DNA of 64,000 nucleotides from Xenopus tropicalis (taxonomy: Eukaryota; Chordata; Amphibia; Anura; Pipidae): assembly GCF_000004195.4 (NCBI RefSeq), contig NC_030683.2:83849410-83913409 (forward strand), written 5' to 3'. Each line of letters starts with the position of its first letter. Positions within the stretch are counted from its first letter, which is position 1. This document shows positions 12,467 through 24,668 of this stretch, one piece after another. The position numbers and the translations under genes are program-made. The notes beneath the pieces are model-generated. The model saw only the letters and a list, made by a program, of their open reading frames with translations. It ran no database searches and was not told where the DNA came from.

Positions 12467-14490
12467 GTACCAATTTTATAAATGATGTAGAGATGCTCTT
12501 GTTGAAAAAAGTTCTAAAAATTAAATGATTTCTCTGATGATACTAAAAATATTTTTTATTAAATAACACAAAGGCAGGTCATTAGACCAGGTGGTTGATT
12601 AAAAGTAAATGTGCAACTCATGGTGGGTAAGACAGGTTAGTAACACCCCAGATGAGGTCTTCTGACAGATGCCCAAATCAGATCATGGGGGGAGCCTTCT
12701 AGTATCAAACATTCTGAATGGATTTCCCAACATTTGGGATTGGAAGATATTCAACTGTGAGGAGGCAGACCCATCTTATGCCTACACATATATTACCCAA
12801 CATTATATTCCAATGTCTGGTCAACTTTGTAGGGAAAGAAAATGATTTTTTTTTTACCTTCTTAAACAACAAGTTTACAAGGTTACAAGGTGGTGTGTTA
12901 GGTGCACATGTGCCATGTTTATTTATTTTAGAAACCTAAACTACTTAAGCAAAGGGTTGAAGGAGGTAGGCGATTCAAAGTATAAACTGAATACTTATTT
13001 CAGCTTGATTAAACTAGTTATTCACAGGGTAAGGGTAACATGTGCCTAAATGCCTTAAATATAATGGTGAAGAAGTGACACATCACAATTAAGTCTGATA
13101 AAAAAAAATCTACTTTGCATGTCTCAGATTTCTGACAAAAATAAAAAGCTATTGTACTGTATATTAGAGCTGCCTCTCATTTGCATCTATTGCTTAGCTA
13201 CGTCTCCAAAGTACTATATTTAATGTTCTAGCTCTCATTTCTTAGTTCTGACTATTCATTTCAGTTCAGAAAGGGGCTGATATCTTCTAAAGAGTTTTAT
13301 TCTCGCGTGTGGGTGTTGAAAGTTTCACAAATACATGTAAGTTTCCTTGGAAGCTTTGCAGCTTCAGGTGCTTTATAAAAATTACTGCAGAATAAACATG
13401 TCATGTAAATGGGGCACTTAAATAATTGCCTGCATGTCTTTTAGATTTTAAAGGATAAAGGAGTGGCACATGTAAAAGGGTTTTTTATTACCGGTTGGCA
13501 TTCAGGAAGATTATCGAGGAAGTGCAAACGTGGTAGTTAAAATGGAAGCAAATGTTGTGCATTTTGACACCATTCACTAGAGGTACTTGTGTCCAAACAA
13601 TCCTTGCACTTAGGAAGTATTCTGACAAACTGACATCTGGAGTTGGAAGTTAAAAGCAGTTGTACTGACAAACATATTAGATACCAAAAGATTTTTTTTT
13701 ACCCTCTTCTGGATCAACTAAAATAGTTATTTAGTGGTTCACCCAACCCCACAAGACCCTTGTGAAAAGTTCTGATTTTCACCTATATCCTTTGTGTTTC
13801 ACCATGCTAAGGGAAGATGTTATGGGTGCTCCCTTTGTGCTTTGGTAAAGCAGACATGAGACACACTGTTATTTATGTGTGGATCACCTTGCATATCTGA
13901 CATGTAACTTAAACTCATGGATATCTGCACCAACTAGTTAAACACCAGTAAAAAAATCTCAGTAAATACTTTTGGCAGCTGTATACCCTCATGTATAACA
14001 TGAAATTACCAATGTACAACTTTGATCAAATCAATCAAAACTGAACCACTGCCTTACTGCATGTCAATATACATGATCTTCGTTGGTGGAAGGAAACCCT
14101 TTATGATGATAGTCACAGACAAGACTATGTTGTACTTAATATATCAGTGACCGTATGGTGCAAGTATAATTGCCTGCTAATAGGACGACAATTACTTTAG
14201 TTAGCCTGGTAGCATTGTGTTTCTCTTTTCACTTCAACCAAATATTTGCCACGTTTAGCTGCTAAATTGCTAAATGACCAATCTATCATCTTACATACAG
14301 AGATTCCCACTGGAGGATGATTTGGCATATGAAAGCAACCGTGGGCCTTGGGCCTCTTTCATATGCATGCATATGCATGCAAGCTGGGACACCAAGCACC
14401 ATTTGCATGCTTGTGTCCCATCATGGCTGCCTGCACCAGGTGCTCCCTTCTCCCTCTAAGAAGAAAAAAAATTTCATTTATAGGTGCCCT
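12467..14490. other. Non-coding stretch, no recognised element
   Basis: AT-rich. A short ATGCATGCATATGCATGC run lies at about 14360. No coding signature. It may hold intron or intergenic sequence. Confidence 0.5.
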
Positions 14491-15079
14491 TTAAAGGAGA
14501 ACTAAAGCTTAATTAAAGAAGTAGGCTACAAATTCTGTACCAGCCCAAAGCAACCTCGGGCCTTTAGCAGGGAAGGTTTGTGTCTTTAAAGATGCCCCAG
14601 TAGCTCCACAATTTCTTTTCTGCTGATTCACTGCACATGCTCTGTGCTGCTGTCAGTTACTGAGCTTAGGGACTGATTCACAATAAACTGTATATATAGA
14701 ATATAAATGTAACTGTATAAGGCTAATTAGTATTTTATTCAGATTCACATTAAATGGCAGCACTGAAACCAGTGTAATTAGCATCAGAATTTAATAATCA
14801 GCGCTGTAGCATCAGTTTATTTGACAGGCCAGCCTCATTTTCTGCTTGATATTTGTGACAATCCTTAAGCTTAGCTTCTCAACAGCTGCCCAGAGCCCAC
14901 TGAGCATGTGCACTGTCCCATACAGTTCTAAAAATCCAAAATGGGATGCTCTGACAACCATAATGACCCATTTTATTACTACCATAAAATGCTGAAACTT
15001 TAAGCTAGTGCGCTCAGTTTAGTATATAAAATATAGCATTTCTAGCCATATTCATCTTTTGGGTTTCATTCTCCGTTAA
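14491..15079. mobile_element. T2-type TTAA MITE, near full length
   Basis: Starts TTAAAGGAGAACTAAAGC and ends ATTCTCCGTTAA (one change from the expected complement). Within it the block TCTGTACCAGCCCAAAGCAA is shared with 19875-20202 (plus orientation) and, inverted, with 29983-31563. 589 bp, non-coding. Of these three related copies it is the most complete. Confidence 0.8.
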
Positions 15080-15359
15080 TCCAATCACAAGATCGCTCAT
15101 CTCACTAAAATACTATTCACACAAGGTGGAAAAAAAAAACCAAAAGTCACTTCCCCTTGACTTATGGATTTAACCTATTGTGCAAAATGAGTTGTTTCTC
15201 TTCCTAAATCACTATATATTACATTTTAAAGGAAATGTAAAAATAACCAGAGACCTACTATAAGCATTTTTGCAATTTGCATTAACTTTTTTGAAGATTC
15301 CAAGATATTAAAAAAAATGCACACTGCAAATTTAATAAACTTTGTACCAGCATTGTTAC

Positions 15360-15583
15360 GTGCTGGTCAATTTTCTGACCATGACCCGAACTTGATCCAG
15401 TCTGGTGAAAAAGATAAGGAAAGGACAAAAACTATTCTGATGTTGCTCTGTTTAGGAAAGACATGAAGAACCTCAAATAACTTTTCTCATGCCTTGCCTA
15501 AACAGAGCAACAGTAGAACAGTGTTCTTTCTCTCTTCCAACAAAATCTTGCAGTAGGACCATATTAGGAAAACTGACCAGCGG
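15360..15583. mobile_element. MITE with outer and inner inverted repeats
   Basis: Outer ends GCTGGTCAATTTTC and GAAAACTGACCAGC are inverted with one mismatch. A second inverted pair, TTGCTCTGTTTAGG at 15443-15456 and its complement at 15497-15510, lies inside. 224 bp, non-coding, not assigned to a superfamily. Confidence 0.6.
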
Positions 15584-16384
15584 GTGGCACTGTTGAGTAA
15601 AAGTCATTATGTTAGCAGAATACATATCTTACCTTAATATCTTAAAATCTTCTCACAAAAAAACCCGAATGACTAGTGCTTAGTAGCTCTTTACCAGTTT
15701 AACATTCATGTATTTTAAAGGTTTTTATTTCCTTTAAAGCATATATGGCACCTTGAATTGCAGAATCTCTCACACATTAATACATGCTGACACCAAAGTG
15801 AGATAAAAGCTGTGTGTGATGACAAAATTATTACTGAAAATTCAGCACTTTTAAGACTCTTTGCAGAAGACACCAGTCTTCTTGTCTGTGACTTAGTAAT
15901 TCAGCTATGATGGATATCTTAGAAATGAACTGATGCAGGCAACCTAACCGGTGACATCAACAGGATATCTTTTTTTATTTTGCTGTGTGTTTTTTCCATG
16001 GTTACAATAAAGACCAAAAATCAAAGGTGAGTCAAAGCACTTTTCTGTATATTTAAGTTATGAATAATGGGATTTTTCATGTTTCTCGGTAAAAAATAAT
16101 GCCAAGTCAAGATACCCATTTGTTTGCTATAACTGCAAAATTTAAACATAGTCTTGTTTAGTTTGTCTATATTAAAACGACTTGTATTAATGCTGTCATT
16201 TTTTTATCATTACAAGTTATAAAAAAATATACTTTTATAGGTAAGGGACTTGTTATTAGTTATAAGGAATCTTTTCATTTTGATCTCCATACCTTAAGTC
16301 TACTAATAAGAATTTAAACATTAAACAAACCCTAAAGGATTGTTTGCCTTCAATAAGGATTAATTATATCTTAGTTGTACTCAA
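15584..16384. other. Non-coding stretch, no recognised element
   Basis: AT-rich sequence with nothing recognisable. Confidence 0.45.
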
Positions 16385-16704
16385 GCACAGGTATCGGACC
16401 CCTTATTTGGAAACCTATTATCCAGAAAGTTCCAAATTACGGAAAGGCCATCTCCCGTAGACTCCATTTAATCAAATAATTCACGTTTTTTAAAAATGAT
16501 TTCCTTTTTCTCTGTAATAATAAAACAGTACCTTGTACTTGATCCCAACTAAGATATAATTAATCCTTATTGGAGCCAAAACAATCCTATTGGGTTTAAT
16601 TACTGTTTATTTATTTTTTTTAGTAGACTTAAGGTAGCAGATCCAAATTACAAATTAAAAAATCCCAGTTCCCGAGCATTCTGGATAATGGGTTCCATAC
16701 CTGT
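16385..16704. mobile_element. Palindromic MITE, TACAGGTATGGGATC family
   Basis: Runs from CACAGGTATCGGACCCC to GGGTTCCATACCTGTA with the same internal blocks as the 12171 copy, in the same orientation. About 320 bp. Confidence 0.82.
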
Positions 16705-16710
16705 ACAAGG

Positions 16711-16837
16711 TAGTGTTTTATTATTACAGAGAAAAAGTTAATTATTTATGAAAATGTTAATTACTGATTAAAATGGAGTCTATTAGAGATAGCCTTCCCA
16801 TAATTTAAACTTTCTGGATAATGGGTTTCTGGATTAT
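16711..16837. mobile_element. Inverted fragment of the same MITE, head to head
   Basis: Immediately after the full copy, the blocks GTTTTATTATTACAGAG, AATGGAGTCTATTAGAGA and TCTGGATAATGGGTTTC appear in reverse orientation and order. This is about 40% of another copy lying tail-to-tail with its neighbour. The truncation points are not marked by duplications. Confidence 0.65.
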
Positions 16838-17130
16838 ATAACACCAACATATTCCATAGTGCTTTACAAAGATGATACATCATTCATATCAGGCCCTGCC
16901 CCAGTAGGACTTATAAATACAATATACACTGCAGCCAGTTACCCTGTTTTTAGCATGTGCCAGAAAACCAAAGTACCCAGAGGAAACCATGCAAGCATAG
17001 TAACAACATACAAACTCCTTGCAAATAGAGCCTTGGCTAAAATCAACCCTAAGACCTCAATGCTGTTAATCTTTAAAGAGAGATCCTTTACTTACACCCC
17101 TTTGGAGCTACTGAATAGGAGAAGTCCTAT
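16838..17130 (+). repeat. Dispersed LINE/SINE-type 3' fragment
   Basis: Contains AGTGCTTTACAAAG, CAGGCCCTGCCCCAGTAGG and AAGTACCCAGAGGAAACC in that order. This is the motif string of a very widespread vertebrate LINE/SINE 3' region (L2-related or V-SINE-like). No internal coding frame. The family is inferred from these strings. Confidence 0.5.
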
Positions 17131-18853
17131 GCTCTTGGTGTCTGACCAAATATAAACTATCATAGCAAAGTCTGGGCAAATTAAATTTTCCTTAATTAAG
17201 ACACAAGCAAAAAGCTTTTATTTGTTTCAATTAAATGTTCACTCAGCCAATGCAAAATACTGTGCAATACCAGCTACTCAACTATAGAAGTTATTGATTC
17301 CCCTGTAAGACTGATGAATAATTAAGTGAAACATATATTTTTTTATGAAATAAAAAATTAGGTCTCCCCTGTATTTTATAAAGTTAGCATGACCAGTAAA
17401 AAAATAGAAAATACATTTTTCAGGCCCTATATACAGTATAGTTCTTATGAATCCCTGTCTCTCTAGGTGAAGTTAGAGTAGCCCCTCCAACATTTTTTCC
17501 TTTTTCTGAGCCTTTTTCCGTCACTTTCATACTACATTTTACTCTGTGCCTATATCCATTTGCCCTGCACTACTATATAAATGCACATGGCTCCGACAGG
17601 AAAGAGCATCCCTGCATTTTGATTGTTTATTAACCTATTTTGCAGAACATTTAACAGCATTGCCTAAATATTCTGCACCTTCATTCTATTTGATTTTTGC
17701 CGGTAGTAAACAATAACATTTTCATATTATTACATAACATTTTGAAACTATCACATTTACCAAAACTTTTTCCTCATTCACATTTTAAATAAATCTAGAC
17801 ATTAAAATACACATGTAAGGGGCACAAAGATACACTTGCAGCCATTCACAATTTGACTTATGCAGTGCTGTTGTGGCATAGCCTCAGTGGTGTGGCACTA
17901 GTCCCATCTTTAAAAGACTTTTCCATGTGCTGCTCATTCATAGAAGTCTCTTTGTATTACTGTATATACTTCCAAATTGATTGCTGCCCCGGGCAGTATT
18001 TACTTTGCCAAGTCTTATTTAGGACTTTTAAAGACTCCTTTCTTGTTTGTTCCATTCTTTTTTAATGTCGGTGACGACATTTGCTTGTCCTATTTTGCCT
18101 TGCAGGTTCCAGTAAAGTGCTGTTCTCCAGTGAAAAAAACCCTTCTGTCTCTCTCCTCTATGATTACTACTGGTTCTCCCATCTCAGTCAAATTCCCATA
18201 GTGATAAGTAAATGTATGCATTTTTTCTGGCTGTACAGAACTAACGGCAGTAGGTCATATTGTTCTAGAGAAGCAGAGGGCTAAATCAAAGCAAAGGTTG
18301 GTACTGGTCATGAATTGCTTGAAGCAGATTTCAGCCAAGTCCAGTACAGAAACACATGCATCCATGCATGTGTAAAACAATACATTTATGCACTGGAATC
18401 TTCAGGTTTGCTAATAGGTGTAACCCGGTCTTAACATATGGGCCAATAAACTACAATATGTAAATAGGAAAAATTGATATATGGGCTTCTGCAACAATGG
18501 AAATAAGCAAGGTAGGGTTTAAAGCTATAGGTATTGTTAACTATATAGGTATTTGCAACGTAGGTGGGATGCTGGCCTTGCTGTTTACAGAACAGTGGCA
18601 GTGTGTTTCCCTCCTGTTTTACAGGGCTTCAGCTAATGTAAGTGTAATCCACCTTAATAAAGTTTGGAAAACCCAGAGCATATCTACTTCGGACTCAACT
18701 CCTTTTGTCAACAGCTGTGTGTAGAAAACTGCACTGCATGAAGTATGATGGTAGCTATAATCTAGCAACAGTTGGGTGGACCAAATAATATGTTCCCCCT
18801 TGTAATGAAACAGAGATGGAAAACAACTTGTCAATAGCCCTCTAGCTTTGTAC

Positions 18854-18855
<2 letters not shown>
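17131..18855. other. Non-coding stretch, no recognised element
   Basis: AT-rich DNA with only short frames. No recognised protein, RNA or transposon end. Confidence 0.45.

Positions 18856-18899
<44 letters not shown>
18856..18899. repeat. TA dinucleotide microsatellite
   Basis: About 22 uninterrupted TA units. It borders the conserved tail module at 18900-18979. Confidence 0.95.
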
Positions 18900-18902
<3 letters not shown>

Positions 18903-18979
18903 GTAGATAGCTAGGAAGCTGCACACCACAAAACTTAGATAATACCTGGGTGCCTGTGCAAAAAAATATTGAACATATA
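18900..18979 (-). repeat. Conserved tail module between TA microsatellite and hairpin
   Basis: On the minus strand it reads TATGTTCA, an AT spacer, GCACAGGCACCCAGGTATT, then GGTGTGCAGCTT, before running into TA repeats. The same ordered blocks occur on the plus strand at 53634-53697, again immediately beside an inverted-repeat module. This indicates one repeat family with a fixed tail and a variable hairpin part. Confidence 0.7.
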
Positions 18980-19131
18980 TTTACAAGAGGTGACGGCACT
19001 CTTCAGGAATTTACACTCAGGAGTCAAAGTTTTTGAAAAATAAACCGAAGATAAATAAATCTTCGGTTTATTTTTCAAAAACTTTGACTCCTGAGTGTAA
19101 ATTCCTGAAGAGTGCCATCACCTCTTGTAAA
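18980..19131. repeat. Near-perfect 152-bp hairpin
   Basis: Arms 18980-19052 and 19059-19131 are complementary along about 73 bp with one visible mismatch (GACGG against GATGG) around a 6-base loop AAATAA. A TA microsatellite follows at about 19132-19150. Such low divergence between arms implies a recent origin or arm-to-arm conversion. No coding content. Confidence 0.9.
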
Positions 19132-19150
19132 TATATATATATATATATAT

Positions 19151-19874
19151 TATAATGTATATCATAATTATCATTATTTATAAATGGGCCTTTCTGGTCC
19201 CTGGTTCTCTGCCAGGTTGGACATGTATTAATCATCTTGCTATATGTAGCCTGAGCATTGGTGGGTGTTGCTAGCTATGGCTACAGCTTATTAAAGTAGG
19301 TAGCCTATGTGCATATGAAAAAGTATATGGGTCATCCAACCCTTCTATGAAAGATTAATGTCCCCTTTAAGAAATAAACATTTAGGGTCTCTTTTGTGAG
19401 AGGTGGTGGTTATGTTTGGTATGGGAATAAATACCTGGAATACATTTTTCGTTTTATTTTTTAACAAAATCCTAAATGTTTGCACCCAGTGATATTTTTT
19501 ATATCTTTGATAACGCCATAAATTAATGTTTTATTTTGTTTTAGCAAATAACCACCTTTAAAGCCAATAAAAACAAAATAGTTGACTCATCACATGCAGA
19601 TAGGTGACTCAGCTATAGAAAGGAAATATGGTGGGTGTAAAGCTAAATACGGGTACGTGTGAAATTAAATGTAAATGCAATGTAGACTGGTAGATTAGAA
19701 GAGGTAAGGAACATTAAAACACCACAGAGCTATTATGAAGCTCACCGATGGTCAGTGTAATAAATGTCAGCTTGTGAGATGTACTGGGATTCTTAACTGT
19801 TATTTTTGAAAAAAAACTAATTCCTGTATTATGTATGTACTAACCAGAATGCCAAAGTAAAGCTACATACACCT
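19151..19874. other. Non-coding stretch, no recognised element
   Basis: AT-rich; nothing recognisable. Confidence 0.45.
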
Positions 19875-20202
19875 TTAAAGGAAACCTGAAGCTTAACAAT
19901 GTAATGGGGCAGACATGATCCAGTTATGTTTTAAGTTCTGTACCAGCCCAAAGCAACCACCACCCTTCAGCAGTAAGGACCTGTGCCTCAGAGTATTCCC
20001 TTTGTGGTAGCTCCTTAGGTACTTTTCACTGCACATGACTTTGCTGCTGTCAGTTACCAGATCTTAGGGACTCACTTACAATTTAACAGTATATGTAGAA
20101 TATAAATGTCACAATTCAAGGTTTATTAGTAAGTAATTCAGATTATTATTACATGGTGATTCTAAACCAGGAGAATAAGCATCAGAATTATAATTTCACA
20201 CA
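19875..20202. mobile_element. T2-type MITE, truncated copy
   Basis: Begins TTAAAGGAAACCTGAAGC on TTAA and follows the 14491-15079 element through the TCTGTACCAGCCCAAAGCAA and CTGCTGTCAGTTAC blocks. Similarity is lost near 20202, so the right end is missing. Confidence 0.7.
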
Positions 20203-21142
20203 TTTTTTGGTAATCAAGCCTTTTATTTGTATGGTAGACCACCAGAGATGTAACAAATACCAACATTTATACGATGTGGTTCAAATTAATTTTGTAGCTA
20301 CTGCTATATAATTGAATAGTTTCATATTTTTTTTGGAGGGGGGGGGGCAATTCTCACAGTATTTAAATACCACAAGAAAGACCAAAAACAATAGTGTTCA
20401 TCAATGACTTCAACCAAGCTGATATGATCTATGTGTTTACTTGAGAATGCTTCTCTCGTGCTATACTCTAGCAAACGTTGCCTGTCTCCAAGAGAACATA
20501 GAAAGAAACCAGCACAGGACAAAAACTTGCCAATAGAAGACCACAACTTGTTGTAGTTACTGTTTCTGATACATCTGAATGCAAATGCACCCTTCCACTA
20601 AGCAACAGCTTGCTTTTTCACAAGACTAAACCCGTTTGTGACCTTTTCTTTCAGACGTTTTATAGAAAGTCTAGTGCAGATAATATTGCTAATATATGTG
20701 CATACTGCAACTGCAAACATCTCTAGCCAAAAGTAGGACAACCAGAAATGGCAACTCCCACACAGCTATAAACTGTTTTGGAGTCAGAACCACAAAAATC
20801 AGTGAAAGTAGATGTTGATTCCAACCCACTGTTTTTATTTTTGTGCCATAACAGAATCTGTAAAGCTGCAGTAGACAACGTATATATGTGTCGCTTAAAG
20901 TAGTTGTGCTTGTGAACAAGATGCTCACATTTTGGTTCCTTAAACTTTTACAGACCTAGACTTCTGTGTTTTAAAGAGGCAACTCAAAGCAATGGACTTG
21001 GTGATTCGGTATAGTGAGGAGGTGAGGGTCGCACGAACATATATTATTCTGTGCTGGACATCATGAACAGTTCATTAAACTGTGAGAGAAAGACTTGCAT
21101 ATTTACTTCAGGTTGTTCCAAAGTTAAGCTGTCACTTGGGGA
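20203..21142. other. Non-coding stretch, no recognised element
   Basis: Holds a short G-tract near 20337-20347. No coding exon or repeat end recognised. Confidence 0.45.
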
Positions 21143-21150
21143 ATTCTCAG

Positions 21151-21356
21151 TAGTGATGGGCAAAATGTTTTGCCAGGCATGGATTTGTGGCAAATATTCA
21201 CCGCGCGTCCAAAAAATTGACACAAGAAAAGTCGCGCGTCCAAAAAATGGAAAAAAGGATGGTCACCCGTCAAAAGAATAGTCGCGGGTGACAATATTTT
21301 TGAAAGATTCACATATTTTTCAACGAAGCGAAATGGGACAGATTCACTCATCACTA
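21151..21356. mobile_element. hAT-like MITE (TAGTGATGGGC ends)
   Basis: Starts TAGTGATGGGC and ends GATTCACTCATCACTA. Flanks ATTCTCAG (21143-21150) and ATTCTCAA (21357-21364) are an 8-bp duplication with one change, pointing to hAT. The interior is CpG-rich with GTCGCGCGTCC-like blocks. A truncated relative lies at 55309-55402. Confidence 0.75.
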
Positions 21357-21364
21357 ATTCTCAA

Positions 21365-21983
21365 ACCAGGCCGCAAAGATTTCACGGCCCCCACAGCTGC
21401 CCAAGAAATTCATAATAGGACTACCCTTAAGCAGGAGAACTTGAACTTGAGTCAGGAAAAAAAATACTTACTGAATTAGACATGTGATCCAGGCAACAAT
21501 GGCAGTTATATACTTTAATTTAATTTATTAAAGTGGGCTCGACCCAAATATAGCTGTAAGTTAACACTGTTAACTGTTAGCAGAAGGCTGTGACATTGAC
21601 AGCTCTGGTAAGGTTTATACTGTAAACTTCTTTATAGATTGTGATAAATGGGAAGAAAATAAATAAATCCACTTTCTGATATTTTCATTTGATATATACC
21701 TATGGGGAACTACAAAAAAACCCCATAACATATTATTATCAATCATTCTCAAAAACATAAAAATCGGCCACAGTTTCAGCATGCAGTACAAAGATATTCG
21801 TTTAAATATCTGAGGTCTGAGAAAAAACTCTGGTCTGGTCTGAGGAAATACTACAATGATCACAACATCTGAGTTTGGCAAGATAATGCAGATGTCATCA
21901 TTGTTTTGTGGTACTCTCTCCTTACTCACTGTCATGTTCTTCCCATACACTAAAACAGCAAGTGGCAGACATAGGCTTTAGTT
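21365..21983. other. Non-coding stretch, no recognised element
   Basis: AT-rich; short frames without motifs. Confidence 0.45.
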
Positions 21984-22619
21984 TTAAAGTGATACTGACA
22001 CCAAAAAATTTCTCATAAAAATATGAGCCTACTTCCAAACCTACCTATAGGTCATGTTGACTGTTTTTTCCTAAAAGTCCTGCTTCTCTACATAAATCCT
22101 ACTGAAGATCCTGAACCCGACAGTCTGCAACCTGACTGTAGCTTCTCAATCTGTCAAAAGGACTCTGTCATAAACTGGGATAATTCAGCTTGCTGTTTGC
22201 TTCAAGGAGCTCCCCCTCCCTCCCTTCCTACCACGCATAGCATTTCATTGTGTTATGAACTAGATAGCAGGCAGGCTTGATCTTTCCATTGCCTGCCTAC
22301 TTCAAAGGGCTGTGCCCCCTCTCTGCTCTTCCCTGGAAGAATTAAATAGCAGGCCAGCTTAAGCTTTCCCGTGCCTGCCTGCTTCTAAGGGCTCCCCCCC
22401 CCCCCCCGTAACACATAGACAACGGAGCTGAGCTTGTCACACACCTGCTGAAAGCAGAAGGGGCGTTGCAGCATGGCTGCTCCGTGGGTCTGTAATTCGT
22501 TGTACCATAATTATGAAGTGGAAAAACAGATTTAGTTTAGAAGGAATTTAAAGCTGATACAAATTAAAACACAACAGCAGGTATAAATAAAATGTAAGTG
22601 GCTGTCAGTATCACTTTAA
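21984..22619. mobile_element. TTAA MITE with TTAAAGTGATACTGACA ends
   Basis: TTAAAGTGATACTGACA at 21984 and its perfect complement TGTCAGTATCACTTTAA ending at 22619 bound 636 bp. The TTAA at each end is the expected target duplication of piggyBac/T2-like or Kolobok elements. A C15 tract occurs at about 22393-22407. Non-coding. Confidence 0.85.
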
Positions 22620-22850
22620 TATCTGTAAATCAATGCACAATATGTTAACGCTATTTAAAAAAATAAAAAAGCATAGTAAAAATTTCAGTTTTGATCGCTG
22701 CAGCCCTACAAATCTTTTTAGTGTAAAAAAAAAGTTACATTTTAAAGATCCATTATATATTGAAGGTATGTTTGTCCAACTTTTGTTATGTTTTATCAAT
22801 AAAGTAAAGGCAATTGAATTGATGATATATAGATAGATATTAATAGATAT

Positions 22851-23095
22851 TACAGGTAAGGGACCAATTATCCAGAATTCTTAGGACCTGGGGTTTTCTA
22901 GGTAAGGGGTCATTCCTTAATTTGTTTCTCCATTGCATCACCATTTAAACATTTAATAAACTCAATAGGATTGTTTTGCCTCCAATAAGGATTACTTATA
23001 TCTTAGTTGGGATCAAATAAAAGATACTGTTTTATTATTGCAGTGAAAAAGTTACAGTGAAAATTATTTCACTGATAACGGATCCTATACCTGTA
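22851..23095. mobile_element. Palindromic MITE, TACAGGTATGGGATC family (inverted copy)
   Basis: Runs from TACAGGTAAGGGACC to GGATCCTATACCTGTA, with internal blocks in opposite orientation to the 12171 copy. About 245 bp, internally shortened. Confidence 0.78.
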
Positions 23096-23734
23096 TACAC
23101 AAGAACGATAAATAACTTTTAAAATATATCCTTGTAAATGGTGTTGAGTAAATCATTTATAATCAGTGCTTAGTTATATCACGTGTTACCACCTTGGTGG
23201 TATAATCAAGTAACACCTCTGTAACTTTTAATATGCTTACATTACTCCCTATATATATATTGTGTTACTGTTCCCTGGCATTATGCAGTAGATGTAATTT
23301 TATTTTGTATAGCTCGTCTGAAAAACGCTTGCCGAAAATACACGCCATATGCTCCTACCTGTGCCTGCACCAAAATGAATGGTGTTTTTTTTTGACTGTA
23401 TGAGACCAATTAGACACTTGGTTTTTAATTCATCATAGAATACACAGCATGGCATGGCCTCTTGAAGATAAATCCCCAAAAGCTATGGCCAGTCAGGAAC
23501 AACTTGGTAACTTAGGTGTGGTAACTTGGCAAAGCACAAGCACAGACGTATTACAACCTGCAGCCACCCAGCTGTTGTTGAAATGAGAATACAGTAAACA
23601 GTGGCCATTTACTAACACATTCTGCAACTACATTAATAAACTATGGTGTACATGGTGGTCCTGGTGGGCCCTGCTTGCCCAGACCTGATCCCTGTCGATG
23701 CTCCCTCGGCCGCCTGTGTCCATCCCCTGGCGCG
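23096..23734. other. Non-coding stretch, no recognised element
   Basis: AT-rich up to about 23640, then GC-richer sequence leading into the tandem duplication. No gene recognised. Confidence 0.45.
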
Positions 23735-24058
23735 TTGTAAGTAAGTTTCCCTTATGTGCGCTCAGGGGTGCATGTTGGGCGGGTAGCAGGGGCCCCTGCA
23801 GAGGGTTGCCCTGTTTGGCCCTGCACCCCCTAGTCCTACCCTGTGCGTATCTCTCCCTAGGGTGCATGGCCCTAAACTAGCATCTCTTGGTTTATTTTGT
23901 AAGTAAGTTTCCCTTATGTGCACTCAAGGGTGCATGTCGGGCGGGTAGCAGGGGCCCCTGCAGGGGGTTGCCCTGTTTGGCCCTGCACCCCCTAGTCCTA
24001 CCCTGCGCGTATCTCTCCCTAGGGTGCATGGCCCTAAACTAGCTTCTGTTGGTTTATT
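23735..24058. repeat. Two-copy 162-bp tandem duplication
   Basis: Unit 1 (23735-23896) and unit 2 (23897-24058) align end to end with few substitutions. Each starts TTGTAAGTAAGTTTCCC and includes CAGGGGCCCCTGCAG and GCCCTGCACCCCCTAGTCC. The unit is much more GC-rich than its surroundings. Each contains GTAAGTAAG, a strong splice-donor-like string, but I see no exon to go with it. Confidence 0.88.
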
Positions 24059-24665
24059 TGGAGCCCAATCTCTGTACACAGAGCATTTCCTTAACATGGT
24101 CCCCATTCAGAGCACAATAATTAGTCCTACAGCTGCTTTCTACCCTTTTGAGGCTGCTGTCCATGGCTCTCAAATTTTTCTTGCAGAAACCTCCTGAGTG
24201 AATCCAAGATGGCATTGCCACTGGGAATAGTAGACATGCAGTTAAATGCCGGAGGACCACAAATTACTATATCTAGATGTATGTGAATGAGACAATATGT
24301 TTATGTTTACTGAAGTCGTTGGGATATATGAGATGATCTTGGGACATGAGACCTCTTCAGTACCATATGAAATAACTACACAGTACAACACATGCCAGCA
24401 GCCTGGATTATCACTAATCATACCGGAAATGTCAATTCTGCAAGTATCATTGTCAGTCTAATCGCACATTTGCAAAGTAGAAATTCTGCCAATATACTGT
24501 ACATTAACTGCTCCTAATTTGTTTTTCAGGTTAGTCAAACTGTACCCTCATGTTTACCAGCTCCTGGCTCCTTAGAACTTGTAGGGATTATCTACTTTCT
24601 TGTTCTTTCTTTCAAAAGAAAAAGTTTTGATTAACAGTTAAATAGGCCATATTTCTCACCATGTT
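24059..24665. other. Non-coding stretch, no recognised element
   Basis: AT-rich; nothing recognisable. Confidence 0.45.
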
Positions 24666-24668
24666 TAA

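Noticed and set aside
18619..18999. Minus-strand frame containing IYIYIY
   Set aside because: Translation of the TA microsatellite.
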